From Macrostomum hystrix (taxonomy: Eukaryota; Platyhelminthes; Macrostomidae): a stretch of DNA of 64,000 nucleotides. Position 1 is the stretch's first letter. Each line of letters starts with the position of its first letter. The translations under genes were made by a program, and so were the position numbers. The stretch is taken from the NCBI GenBank assembly GCA_950097015.1, contig CATNEN010000001.1, forward strand, positions 23,812,501-23,876,500, given 5' to 3'. Shown piece after piece: positions 12,253 to 23,200 of this stretch. The notes under the pieces are model-generated. The model did no database searches. It saw only the letters and a program-made list of their open reading frames with translations, and was not told where the DNA came from.

Positions 12253-15200
12253 CTAATTAATACTGGGCAGTTTATCGCCATCCCATCGCACGCTCAGCGT
12301 TGGCCACTTGGTGTGCAGCACGCGCAGCAGGTCGCAATGACCGCTGCCGCCGGCGCCTTCAGACACGTCCTGACTAACGGTGGCCTCGCCGTGAGCATAG
12401 GCCACCCTGGCGTTGGCCCCCCTAGCCAGGTTGTTGAGATGGAACAGCTGAAATCTGTCTGGATAATCGCGGCCGGCATTGGGGAAGAAGAACCGAATGA
12501 AACTGTCACGCAGAATGATCTGCAGATTCTCCGGGTCGAGGCGGGATTTCAAATCCGCTAAAGACTGGCAGCTCTCAGGCAGGCCCAGCTGGGACAGCTT
12601 CATCAGCTCCTCCAGCTGGTCCGACTGGACGAAGCCGGCGCTGTGCGAGTCCATGCGATGGAAGGCCCGCTCCACCTGCACAGGTGAGAATGGGATGTGT
12701 GTCACGTATTGCTGGTTGCTAGGATTATTTTGGGAGTTCAAATTTGGTTGTTTTGGTTATTTTGGGAGTTTTGGGAGTTTGAGAATGGGATATATGGGAA
12801 TACGGGATATATGGGGATTCCAGAGGAATGGGATATATGGGAATTCCAGAGGAATGGGATATATGGGAATTCCAGAGGAATGGGATATATGGGAATTCCA
12901 GGGGACTGGGATTTATGGTAATTCCAGAGGAATGGGATATATGGGAATTCCAGAGGACTGGGATATATGGGAATTCCAGAGGACTGGGATATATGGGAAT
13001 TCCAGAGGACTGGGATATATGGGAATTCCAGAGGATTGGGATATATGGGAATTCCAGAGGATTGGGATATATGGGAATTCCAGAGGATTGGGATATATAG
13101 GGAATTCCAGAGGACTGGGATAAATGGGAATTCCAGAGGATTGGGATATATGGGAATTCCAGAGGATTGGGATATATAGGGAATTCCAGAGGACTGGGAT
13201 ATATGGGGAATTCCAGAGGATTGGGATACATGGTAATTCCAGAGGATTGTGATATATGGGAATTCCAGAGAATTGGGATATATGGGAATTCAAGAGGATT
13301 GGGATATATGGGAATTCCAGAGGACTGGGATATATGGGAATTCCAGAGGATTGGGATATATAGGGAATTCCAGAGGACTGGGATATATGGGAGTTCCAGA
13401 GGATTGGGATATATGGGAATTCCAGAGGATTGGGATATATAGGGAATTCCAGAGGACTGGGATATATGGGGAATTCCAGAGGATTGGGATATATGGGAAT
13501 TCCAGAGGATTGTGATATATAGGGAATTCCAGAGGAATGGGATATATGGGAATTCCAGTGGATTGGGATATATGGGAATTCCAGAGGAATGGGATATATG
13601 GGAATTCCAGTGGATTGGGATATATGGAAATTCCAGAGGATTGGGATATATAGGGAATTCAAGAGGACTGGGATATATGGGAATTCCAGAGGATTGTGAT
13701 ATATGGGAATTCAAGAGGATTGGGATATATGGGACTTCCAGAGGAATGGGATATATGGTAATTCCAGAGGATTGTGATATATGGGAATTCCAGAGGATTG
13801 GGATATATGGGAATTCAAGAGGATTGGGATATATGGGAATTCCAGAGGACTGGGATATATGGGAATTCAAGAGGATTGGGATATATGGGAATTCCAGAGG
13901 ATTGGGATATATAGGGAATTCCAGAGGAATGGGATATATGGGAATTCCAGTGGATTGGGATATATGGGAATTCAAGAGGATTGGGATATATGGGAATTCA
14001 AGAGGATTGTGATATATAGGGAATTCAAGAGGACTGGGATATATGGGAATTCCAGAGGATTGGGATATATGGGAATTCCAGAGGATTGGGATATATAGGG
14101 AATTCCAGAGGAATGGGATATATGGGAATTCCAGTGGATTGGGATATATGGGAATTCCAGAGGATTGGGATATATAGGGAATTCCAGAGGACTGGGATAT
14201 ATGGGAATTCCAGAGGATTGGGATATATTGGAATTCCAGAGGATTGGGATATATTGGAATTCTAGAGGATTTAGGAATTTCAGGCTATGTGGATGGGGAT
14301 ATTTGGGGATTTTCGAAGGATCTGTTGTTCTGGAGATAGGGAATCGGAGATTGGAAGAGGCTCACGTGAATTCTCAGAAAATGGGATTGGAATCCTTGGT
14401 AACATAGAAACTAACTAAAATTAAAATTTCTGTTTTCTATTTTCTCACCTCCTGGCACTTCTCGTCGCCTTGAATCAGAGCCTGCTCATTTGAGCACAGC
14501 ACGGTCAGGTGAGTCTCGCTGCCAATGATCCAAACCGGATAGCGCGGATTCTTGAGGTGCCAGCCGACCTCGCAGTAGCGCAGAGCCTCCAGCAGGGTGA
14601 GGAAACCGATGCTGGGCTGGGCAGCGATGCCCTCCATCACTGTTAAACCGACAAGAAGCATGGACATACTGATGTGCATGCTGCACTACTGCCCACTCCA
14701 AAGAGTAGTATGATAAGAAAGTATCTAAATTGATAAAATAATGACGTCATAACTACTTGGTTAAGAGACTTTTAAATATTTTGCGAACACAGAATACAAT
14801 GAGACTTTTGGGAGGGGTTTGAGTGGTGAGAGAAGCGTTTGAGTCATGAGAGAAGCGTTTGAGTCATGAGAGAAGCGTTTGAGTCGTGAGAGAAGCGTTT
14901 GAGTCGTGAGAGAAGCGTTTGAGTCATGAGAGAAGCGTTTGAGTCATGAGAGAAGCGTTTGAGTCATAAGAGAAGCGTTTGAGTCATAAGAGAAGCGTTT
15001 GAGTCATAAGAGAAGCGTTTGAGTCATGAGAGAAGCGTTTGAGTCATAAGAGAAGTGTTTGAGTCATAAGAGAAGCGTTTGAGTCATGAGAGAAGCGTTT
15101 GAGTCATGAGAGAAGCGTTTGAGTCATGAGAGAAGCGTTTGAGTCATGAGAGAAGCGTTTGAGTCATGAGAGAAGCGTTTGAGTCATAAGAGAAGCGTTT

Positions 15201-16703
15201 GAGTCATAAGAGAAGCGTTTGAGTCATGAGAGAAGCGTTTGAGTCACGAGAGAAGCGTTTGAGTCATGAGAGAAGCGTTTGAGTTATGAGAGAAGCGTTT
15301 GAGTCATGAGAGAAGCGTTTGAGTCATGAGAGAAGCGTTTGAGTCATGAGAGAAGTGTTTGAGTCATGAGAGAAGCGTTTGAGTCATGAGAGAAGTGTTT
15401 GAGTCATGAGAGAAGCGTTTGAGTCATGAGAGAAGCGTTTGAGTCATGAGAGAAGCGTTTGAGTCATGAGAGAAGTGTTTGAGTCATGAGAGAAGCGTTT
15501 GAGTCATGAGAGAAGTGTTTGAGTCACGAGAGAAGCTTTGAACAGCAAGCAAGGCTTTGTAACGATCTGTGACACTTATAGGCACTGAGCCTCCACACTA
15601 CTAGCTTTAAATCAGTAGGAAGATAAGAATCAGAATCCTCGCACTTGAACTCACCTAGCCCGTCAACATTCCGCATTCCGTCAAAGAATTGCGGCGTAGC
15701 CACACCGGCTATGAGCAGATTTAGGAGGGCCTGACTGCCGTTGCCACTCAGCGGGTCAACCAGACATTCGCCGTCATCCGCTACCTGCTGACGAACCCGA
15801 GCAACGCCCAGAGTGAGCACAGCTGAGTACACCAGGGATAGCAGGCCTAGGCGGCATTGCAGGGCAGGCAGAATCGACATCACCAGAGGCTCCAGCAGGT
15901 CGGTCTTAAATGAACAGATTTTGCGGCAAGCGAATAAAAACTAGGATCTTAATCCCAGTAATTTCAACAAATCAAATACTCACCTGAACAGGTGGAGTCA
16001 GTTCGGACACCTGCATGGCCTGCCGGATGTCTTCAAGGCTTGGAACAGGCGAGATTTCACCAGTGCTGACGTCGGACAAGTCGTCGTTTGGAAACACCAG
16101 CACGCAGCCGCCGCCGGCGCTGTCGGCCAGCTGTTGAAGAACTGCGGCAATGGCTTGGACCAGCAAGAAGGCCGCCTCGCCCTGAGTTGGGATTCGGAGT
16201 CTGTTCAGGCTTGGCTACTGGGAACTGACTGGGACAGAGATTGGGGAACAAATAGGAGGAGAGAATGGGGAGCAAAATTGAGACAATCAGGAAGAAAATG
16301 GAAAATGGGGAGAGAAAAGGGGAAGAGAATGGCGGCGAAAAGGAGACTGAGGAAGAAATTGGAGGGTATGAACACAAACTAGGAATATACGAAAAGTTTA
16401 GAGCTGACGAAACTTAAAAGGCCTAGAAACAGTAGTAGAACATATGGCCACTCTTACCTTATACTCGCTGGGTCGCTCGCAGCCATGCTGGAACATGGCC
16501 AATCGAACCATGTGAGCCTGCACAGCTGTGACAACAGCGCACGGGCCACCCTGCAGTTGCAGCAGAGCGGTCGCTTCATCTTTGCTAAACAGGAAGCCCT
16601 GCAGCCAGCGTGCCAGGGTGTCTGGCGACGGCTCAGATGGGCCCCAGACAAGGCGGTTGCAGGCTAACCATTTCTCTGGATCTGGTGCTGCAGTGGCTGA
16701 CAT
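12253..16703 (-). CDS. MINDY3: MINDY-3-type deubiquitinase (FAM188A family), 5 exons, 435 aa
   Basis: Exons (minus): 16458-16703, 15984-16181, 15655-15904, 14449-14639, 12253-12675. All junctions are GT-AG and phases are compatible; the 435-residue product is close to the vertebrate length of about 445. MINDY enzymes are Cys proteases that trim Lys48-linked polyubiquitin. The catalytic Cys lies in QGGPCAVV (about C55) and the His in IGSETHLTVL (about H275). After them comes the EF-hand-like insert typical of MINDY-3 (RMDSHSAGFVQSDQLEELM, about 302-320), and the C-terminus has the family signature (TKWPTLSVRW, then PSIN). Both catalytic residues and the family ending are intact, so the gene looks functional. 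Intron 3 carries a 20-bp and intron 4 a 26-bp minisatellite; introns 1 and 2 are short and repeat-free. The start is the first ATG of the conserved exon. A 5' non-coding exon cannot be excluded. Confidence 0.93.
12785..14275. repeat. 26/27-bp minisatellite in MINDY3 intron 4
   Basis: About 56 units built on GGATATATGGGAATTCCAGA plus GGATTG. Occasional 27-bp units (ATAGGGAATT) shift frame. It fills most of the 1773-bp intron (12676-14448). The overlapping 166- to 416-codon open frames on both strands are by-products of the repeat. Confidence 0.96.
14818..15535. repeat. 20-bp minisatellite in MINDY3 intron 3
   Basis: About 36 very regular units of GAGTCATGAGAGAAGCGTTT with single-base variants (GTCGTGAG, GTCATAAG, AAGTGTTT), lying in intron 3 (14640-15654). 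Uniformity of unit length suggests recent amplification. Confidence 0.97.
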
Positions 16704-16980
16704 CCAGGACTATGGGACAAGGAAACTCGAACTATTAGCTAAGGAAAGTTTATTAACTGGAGATGCTAACTAATTGCAGTCCAGTTGGATCTGCAAAATA
16801 TGTTTGTTCTTCAGTTATTGTTCAAACAAAATATAAACTGAACAATTATAAACATCAAACCTGAGATTATCTAGCTACTGCACAGTTCAACAATCATATT
16901 TAACTATGATTATAATAAAATGTATAGCATATTTTCACAAGTAAATGAATTTCAATCAATAAAATAAATAATACCTGCCC
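16704..16980. promoter_or_regulatory. Upstream flank of MINDY3, no clear promoter motif
   Basis: Sequence 5' of the MINDY3 start on the minus strand. I see no TATA box at a sensible distance. The gene's expected housekeeping role would fit a TATA-less promoter, but that is inference. Confidence 0.25.
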
Positions 16981-16984
16981 TAAC

Positions 16985-17215
16985 TACCTAAGGCATCAGC
17001 CAAGAAAACTATAGCCACAGCTATTGCCCAGCATATCTGAAGACTGCATGTACAACTGTTCAGTCCATGGACTTAGGACACCACACTCAATCTTAATTAT
17101 CTTAGTTGATGCTAGTACCAATTTAATAACTATTTGAACATAAGCAATACAGCTCAGTAGAGAGAAATGCTAAAGGACACTTTGTTCTAGTCATTAGTCA
17201 AGTCAAGAATCTAAC
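16985..17215 (-). mobile_element. SINE B, decayed copy
   Basis: In plus-strand view it contains GCATATCTGAAGACTGCATG, AACTGTTCAGTCCATGGACT and GCTAAAGGACACTTTGTTC. These are complements of the SINE B tail and centre in reverse order. The tRNA-like head is not recognisable. Confidence 0.5.
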
Positions 17216-17219
17216 CTAA

Positions 17220-17785
17220 AAGAAATATTTAAATTACTAAATATTCAATCAATTATAACTTAGAGTGGGAAACCAGATTATTGGATAGTGCCAAGATGTG
17301 ACAAAACAAGTTTTACTTTCCATCAAAGATAAAATTTATTAGTAAAAATGAATGTCCTAGTTTCAAATCATAAATAAGATTAGTTCTTAGTGCTTTGTAA
17401 TACTATTGTTGTAATAATCTTTTTTAATAGTCGCTTGCGCGATATTAGCTTTTGTTAAAGCATAAAGCACAAAGCACTAAATTAAATCTTTAAAATTACT
17501 CAATCCGTCAACCCATTTGGGAATTCAAGCAATCAATGAAACTTCACTTTAACTCTCTAGTTTAAATCTCCATCTTAATTTCATATCACTAAGGACAGCT
17601 TGGAGTCTTGGACTATGAATACTATTATACTTACTTCAGTGGTAGTCTTCATTACTTAAAAACATTTATATGATAATGGCATGCATACAATTGACTACAT
17701 CTGCCTGCACAATGCCTATGCAACAACTGCCTGCACAATGACTGCAGTGAAAACTGCCTTTAGCATGACTGCTGTCAATGAGGGT
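17220..17785. other. AT-rich intergenic sequence, nothing recognised
   Basis: No gene. A short CTGCCTGCACAATG phrase repeats twice near 17700-17740. Confidence 0.5.
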
Positions 17786-17789
17786 TGTC

Positions 17790-18425
17790 AACCAAACAAC
17801 AAGAGGTTGTTGCCTAGTGGTTAGGGTGTTGGACTCACAACTTGAAGGTCGGGGGTTTGATTCCCAACTCCACTGAAACAATTTGTGTCCTTTAGCAAGA
17901 CAATTTACTCTGCAGCACTTCAGTTCACCCAGCTGTTACTTTGATAATTTAACTTACCAGCATTATGGGAAGGGATGGGAAGGGATGGGAAGGGATGGTA
18001 AGGGGATGGTAAAGGGTGGGAAAGGGATGGGAAGCAGATGGTAAGGGATGGTAAGGGGTGGAAAGGGGATGGGAAGCGGATGGGAAGGGGATGGGAAGGG
18101 ATGGGAAGGGGATGGGAAGGGATGTTAAGGGGTGGGAAGGGGATGGGAAGGGGATGGGAAAGGATGGGAAGCGGATGGTAAGGGATGGTAAGGGGTGGGA
18201 AGGGGATGGGAAGCAGATGGTAAGGGATGGTAAGGGGTGGGAAGGGGATGGGAAGGGGATGGGAAGGGATGGTACCAGCATTAGCTGGGATAATTGAAGG
18301 AGGGTATGGCGTCCCCCCAATCCATGGACTGAACAGCTGTACGCAGTCTTCAGATGCGCCACGTAATAGCTGCAGCTATGCTGTTGGCTGCACATCTGTC
18401 CTGATTGGGGCAGGTGAAATCAATT
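17790..18425 (+). mobile_element. SINE B copy interrupted by a minisatellite
   Basis: The 5' half (17795-17950) has the tRNA-like head with TGCCTAGTGGTTAGGGTG and GGGGGTTTGATTCCCAACT, then TTTAGCAAGACAATTTACTC and TTCACCCAGCTGTTA. The 3' half resumes at about 18273 with ACCAGCATTAGCTGGGATAA and runs through CCATGGACTGAACAGC to GATTGGGGCAGGTGAAAT. Between them lies a minisatellite of about 310 bp. ACCAGCATTA flanks the insert on both sides, so the repeat grew inside the SINE. Confidence 0.75.
17962..18274. repeat. Short-unit (about 10-12 bp) minisatellite inside SINE B
   Basis: Irregular units of GGGATGGGAAG, GGGATGGTAAG and GGGGTGGGAAG. It is purine-rich on the plus strand. Its open frames (MGRDGKG type) are not treated as coding. 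Confidence 0.93.
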
Positions 18426-18745
18426 AATTATTGTTTTTATTATTGTCAGCATGAGAACAGACAGCAGTGACAAGACAACTGCCTGCTGTTCTTTGTTATA
18501 ACTAATATACACTTTTATTACTAAGAACACCACAGTTACTATTTAACTATAAAAGATAATGACAAACAAACAAATAAGCATAACAAGCTTTAGTCTAAGC
18601 ATATTATATGGTTTGAGTATAAATATAAGGATTTGCAGTCCACATGACATGATCTTTGTATGTGCACTTCAGAATCATACAGTAAATATATTACAATAAC
18701 ATAAATTATCAAACTAGTACAGCTTGTATTACATTTACTTAACGC

Positions 18746-18830
18746 GTAAAGGAGGGGTCCGCAACCTCTGGCCTGCGGGCCACTTGTCGCCCTTGAAGTT
18801 CGTGAATCCGACCCCTGACCCAGCACAAAT
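18746..18830 (+). mobile_element. Possible hAT-type transposon end
   Basis: GAGGGGTCCGCAACCTCTGG followed by CCTGCGGGCCACTTGTCGCC resembles the terminal segment shared by many hAT-family DNA transposons (GGGGTCCCCAAC...GGCCCGCGGGCC type). I did not find the opposite end or a transposase, so this is either a solo end or a short non-autonomous relic. Confidence 0.4.
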
Positions 18831-18834
18831 ACTT

Positions 18835-20105
18835 GCTACGTTTATTTGTTTATTGTAAATAAACTGTAATAACTATACTAATACTAATTACTATACAATG
18901 GTAATAAAGGTTTTGATTTGTAATAACAAAGCAAAGTAGTCAGTTGACGCGCAGGCCGTTGTCGCAGCAGACAATTGTCGCGTGCTAGCCTACCCTTAAA
19001 AATCCTAAAATGTTTCGAAGAAAACTATTTTTTTAGATTTTTTACTTTCTTGATTTAAGAACTTATAGATTAAAACAAAAAAGCTGCAAATACGCTTTAA
19101 ATAAACGTAAAACCAAAGCCAAAAAATCTTTACTTTGATATTTTAACTAGTTACAATGTCTATGGTCGAATGTGGCAATGTGGCTAGATGTGGTTTATTG
19201 AATCAAAATTAGATTTTTTAATTTTAGCAACCCAAAATTATTCCAACTGCCATATATAGAATAGTCATTGCAATTATATATTTTAAAATGTGTTCATTTT
19301 GTTTATTAAGGAATCTAAATATCATGGTTACGCCATTTTTACAGAAAGTTAGTATACGGCCGCAGTTCAACCAAAGGCTGTGTGCATCTCCTCAGTCCTG
19401 GACTAAAGCCGCTAATTTGCAACATCAATTCGAAATAAACTCACTCCCCTCCGAAGAAAACTGGTAACCTTGGGTAGCTGCATGGTTGCTAGGTTTTTTG
19501 AAGCCGTTTGGAAGTTGTAGCTCGATGGCGGCTTTCTAAAGGACACAAATAGTTTTGCCAGGGTGCGTATTGTTTATATTTTAAGAGTCCAACTTCAAAC
19601 CTCCGCGGGCAGCAACTTTTCTAAACATAAAAGTACTTAAAAGTTCATGTAATAATCAGGTTTCAAAATCGCACGAAAGAAAGAATTTCGCATTCAACAA
19701 AGTTATTCATTGTGCTGGTGCCACCGGAAGCTGCAGCTTAAAGTCAATTGGCACAGGCTCTTCTCAGTTGTTTTGCTTGAATCAGGCAGTGGTACTTTAT
19801 TTCAGTTTTAAATTGCTGAATCGAAAGGTTAATTCGTTTGGTTTGAATCAGCACGCAAAAATTCGCACTAGTGTAGTGGAAAATTAAACGAAGCAAATTA
19901 GTTTCGTTACAGAAGTTTAATCAGCTATTGGGCTGAAGCAAATCAACATATGCTCGGGTGCTAATCGTGTCAAATAGCAAAATAATGTTCAGAAAATGAT
20001 AAGTACAAATTAAACCGTACAAAAGCCTCGATTCAGTTAGTCTCACGATGTTGCATAACAATGCCTATGAATATTCTAACGAAATTTCGAGAATCTAGTA
20101 CAGTG
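18835..20105. other. AT-rich sequence downstream of the lengsin-like gene
   Basis: Contains weak SINE B remnants at about 19365-19600 (CTCCTCAGTCCTGGACT, TTTCTAAAGGACACAAATAG). A TTTATT at 19796 is a possible polyadenylation signal for the minus-strand gene ending at 20215, about 420 bp upstream. No other coding content was found. Confidence 0.4.
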
Positions 20106-20214
20106 CATGATCCAGCTTCACAGAAAATCTATTGGATATGAGATAACATTGATTTATAAGCATGATGTTCCAATTTCGAAAAGTTCCACGCTTGACCTCA
20201 GTGGCCAAAAGTGC

Positions 20215-23200
20215 TCAAATAGTGCCGTAGATCTTCATCTCTGGCTCAAGGTCTTCAGCACTGGTCTTCTTAACATCGACCGGACCGAGCGGTGTGACCT
20301 CAGTGTCTGTCTTGATTATCTCGAACCATTGCATAAAGTCTTCGCCAAGACATCCAGCCAGCCAGTCGTCCGACTTCAACGCGGCCAGCGCCTCCGCCAA
20401 GGTGTGCGGCAGCTCGATGGAGGTGTCCACCTGGTCCAGCCGGAGGTCGCGCCGAATGCCGTCCAAGCCGGCGAAGAGTGTGGCTGCCAGCGCCAGGTAA
20501 GGGTTGCAGGCGCTGCTCACAATGCGACTCTCTACTCGGCTTGTCTCCTTGCGTCTCGTCTGCAATCGGAAGGTCGCCAGTCGGTTGTCAACACCGAAGT
20601 CAGACTTGGCCGGTGCCCAGGGCGAGTGCAGCCGTCGGTAGCAGTTGACCGTTGGCGAGCTGAGAGCAGTCAGTGCGCGAGCGTGGACCAGCAGTCCGGA
20701 CAGGAACTGCTCGCCGGTCGGAGGCAGTTTGTCGTCGTTTCCAGTCGAAGAATGGAAGATATTCGTACTCGTTCTCGAGTCAGATGTCCCCGTCCACAGG
20801 GACAGGTTTAAGTGCCACCCGTTGCCCGTCTGACCGGCAAGCCGCTTGGTCATGAATGACGCCTCGAAGCCGTGCCTTCGAGCCGTCTCCTTAGCGATGA
20901 GCTTGAACAGAAAGCCGTGGTCGGCTGACACAATGCCCCACTGAGGCACCAGGTTGACTTCGACCTGGCCGGAGCCGTACTCGCTGTGCATGACCTCGAT
21001 CTCGAGACCGGCAGCTCGACACGTGCGGTCCAGGTCGGTGAGGAACGGCTCGACGCTGCTGAAGACAAACGCGTTGCCGAACTCAGCCGGCCTCCACGCC
21101 GGCTGTCCGTCCTTGACGCTGAAGAGGCGAAACTCGATTTCGTAGGTGGCGAGCACATTTAGGCCGACTTCCGTCATCAGCTTGATGGCTCGCTGACAGA
21201 TGTAGCGGGTGTCAGTTGGATACGGCTTGCCAGAGTCCGCTAGAAACATGTTACAGATCACCTGAGGAAATCAAAGGACAGTATTGAAAGAAGAAATTAA
21301 GAAGAAGAAGCGCAACATTGCTGTTCAAGACGCTTAAAATTGAAAATAAGAAGGGCATTAGGGCTGTTCAAGACGCTTAAAATTGAAAATAAGAAGGGCA
21401 TTAGGACTGTTCAAGACGCTTAAAATTGAAAATAAGAAGGGCATTAGGACTGTTCAAGACGCTTGAAATTGAAAACAAGAAGGGCATTAGGGCTGTTCAA
21501 GACGCTTAAAATTGAAAATAAGAAGGGCATTAGGACTGTTCAAGACGCTTAAAATTGAAAATAAGAAGGGCATTGGGACTGTTCAAGACGCTTAAAATTG
21601 AAAATAAGAAGGGCATTAGGACTGTTCAAGACGCTTAAAATTGAAAATAAGAAGGGCATTAGGACTGTTCAAGACGCAAAAAATTGAAAATAAGAAGGGC
21701 ATTAGGACTGTTCAAGACGCTTAAAATTGAAAATAAGAAGGGCATTAGGGCTGTTCAAGACGCTTAAAATTGAAAACAAGAAGGGCATTAGGGCTGTTCA
21801 AGACGCTTAAAATTGAAAATAAGAAGGGCATTAGGACTGTTAAAGACGCTTAAAATTGAAAATAAGAAGGGCATTAGGGCTGTTCAAGACGCTTGAAATT
21901 GAAAATAAGAAGGGCATTGGGACTGTTCAAGACGCTTAAAATTGAAAATAAGAAGGGCATTAGGACTGTTCAAGACGCTTAAAATTGAAAATAAGAAGGG
22001 CATTAGGACTGTTCGAGACGCTTAAAATTGAAAATAAGAAGGGCATTGGGACTGTTCAAGACGCTTAAAATTGAAAATAAGAAGGGCATTGGGGCTGTTC
22101 AAGACGCTTAAAATTGAAAATAAGAAGGGCATTAGGGCTGTTCAAGACGCTTAAAATTGAAAATAAGAAGGGCATTAGGACTGTTCAAGACGCTTAAAAT
22201 TGAAAATAAGAAGGGCATTAGGACTGTTCAAGACGCTTAAAATTGAAAATAAGAAGGGCATTAGGACTGTTCGAGACGCTTAAAATTGAAAATAAGAAGG
22301 GCATTAGGGCTGTTCAAGACGCTTAAAATTGAAAATAAGAAGGGCATTAGGACTGTTCAAGACGCTTAAAATTGAAAATAAGAAGGGCATTAGGATGATT
22401 TGAAGAGACAATTCGAACCGGTATCAGGACAAATTGCCTCCAAGTTCAAGAAATCCTTGCAACGCATCAGTTATACATTCTTATGTCTGAGGCATTCTGG
22501 TTTAGGGATAACACGATAAGTGACGATAGACATACCGACTTGAACTAAATCGCAAGAAGTTGATCAGAAACGAATTGTGAGCCTGCTAAAGTCGGACATA
22601 AAAATGACTGACGAATGAAAGTGAAGAAAAAAAGCTTAAAGAAATTGGAGAGATTTCAATTAGCAACAGGCAACCACCTAGCATACAACTGCGAAAACTG
22701 ATAATGGGTGTGTCACAAGGAAGAGATATTTTATCCGAGAACTTTCTCCTGTCTGATTATCATTTTCTGAATATCTTGAGTGGCAGATTGAAACGCCAAA
22801 TGTTGCAGAGAATTGTAAAGAACTGAAATAAGCGGTTCGAAATGCAAGCAAATTGCAGAATTGCTAAATTAAGTGGCAATTACAAGCAGTCAGGATTCTG
22901 TAAGATTCTGGGTTGAACCTTACTTGCAGTAAAAGCAGAGTGCCATAATATTGATAAATGAGCCAGCAAAGTTTCTTGCTTCAAAGTGAGAAAACATAAA
23001 GAAAAATTCTACATCTTTTCTCTGCAATCTAACGTTGTTGAGTCGATCATACCACTGCAATGAAACTGTGACGTTGTCACTTGTTGTAGGCACCCCTGCG
23101 AATTTACTCTACGTGTTGATTTACATGCTTAAGTTGCGAATGTACAAACTTGGGCCGTTTTAACTCATATCGTGTAATTTCATCCACTTCTGCTGTTTCA

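Noticed and set aside
12725-13975. 416-codon frame with ISQSSGIPIYP repeats
   Set aside because: Lies wholly in MINDY3 intron 4 and reflects the 26-bp minisatellite; the MINDY3 splice sites on either side fit the family sequence.
17800-17880. Functional tRNA gene
   Set aside because: A and B boxes are present, but the anticodon arm does not fold and the sequence continues into the SINE B body.
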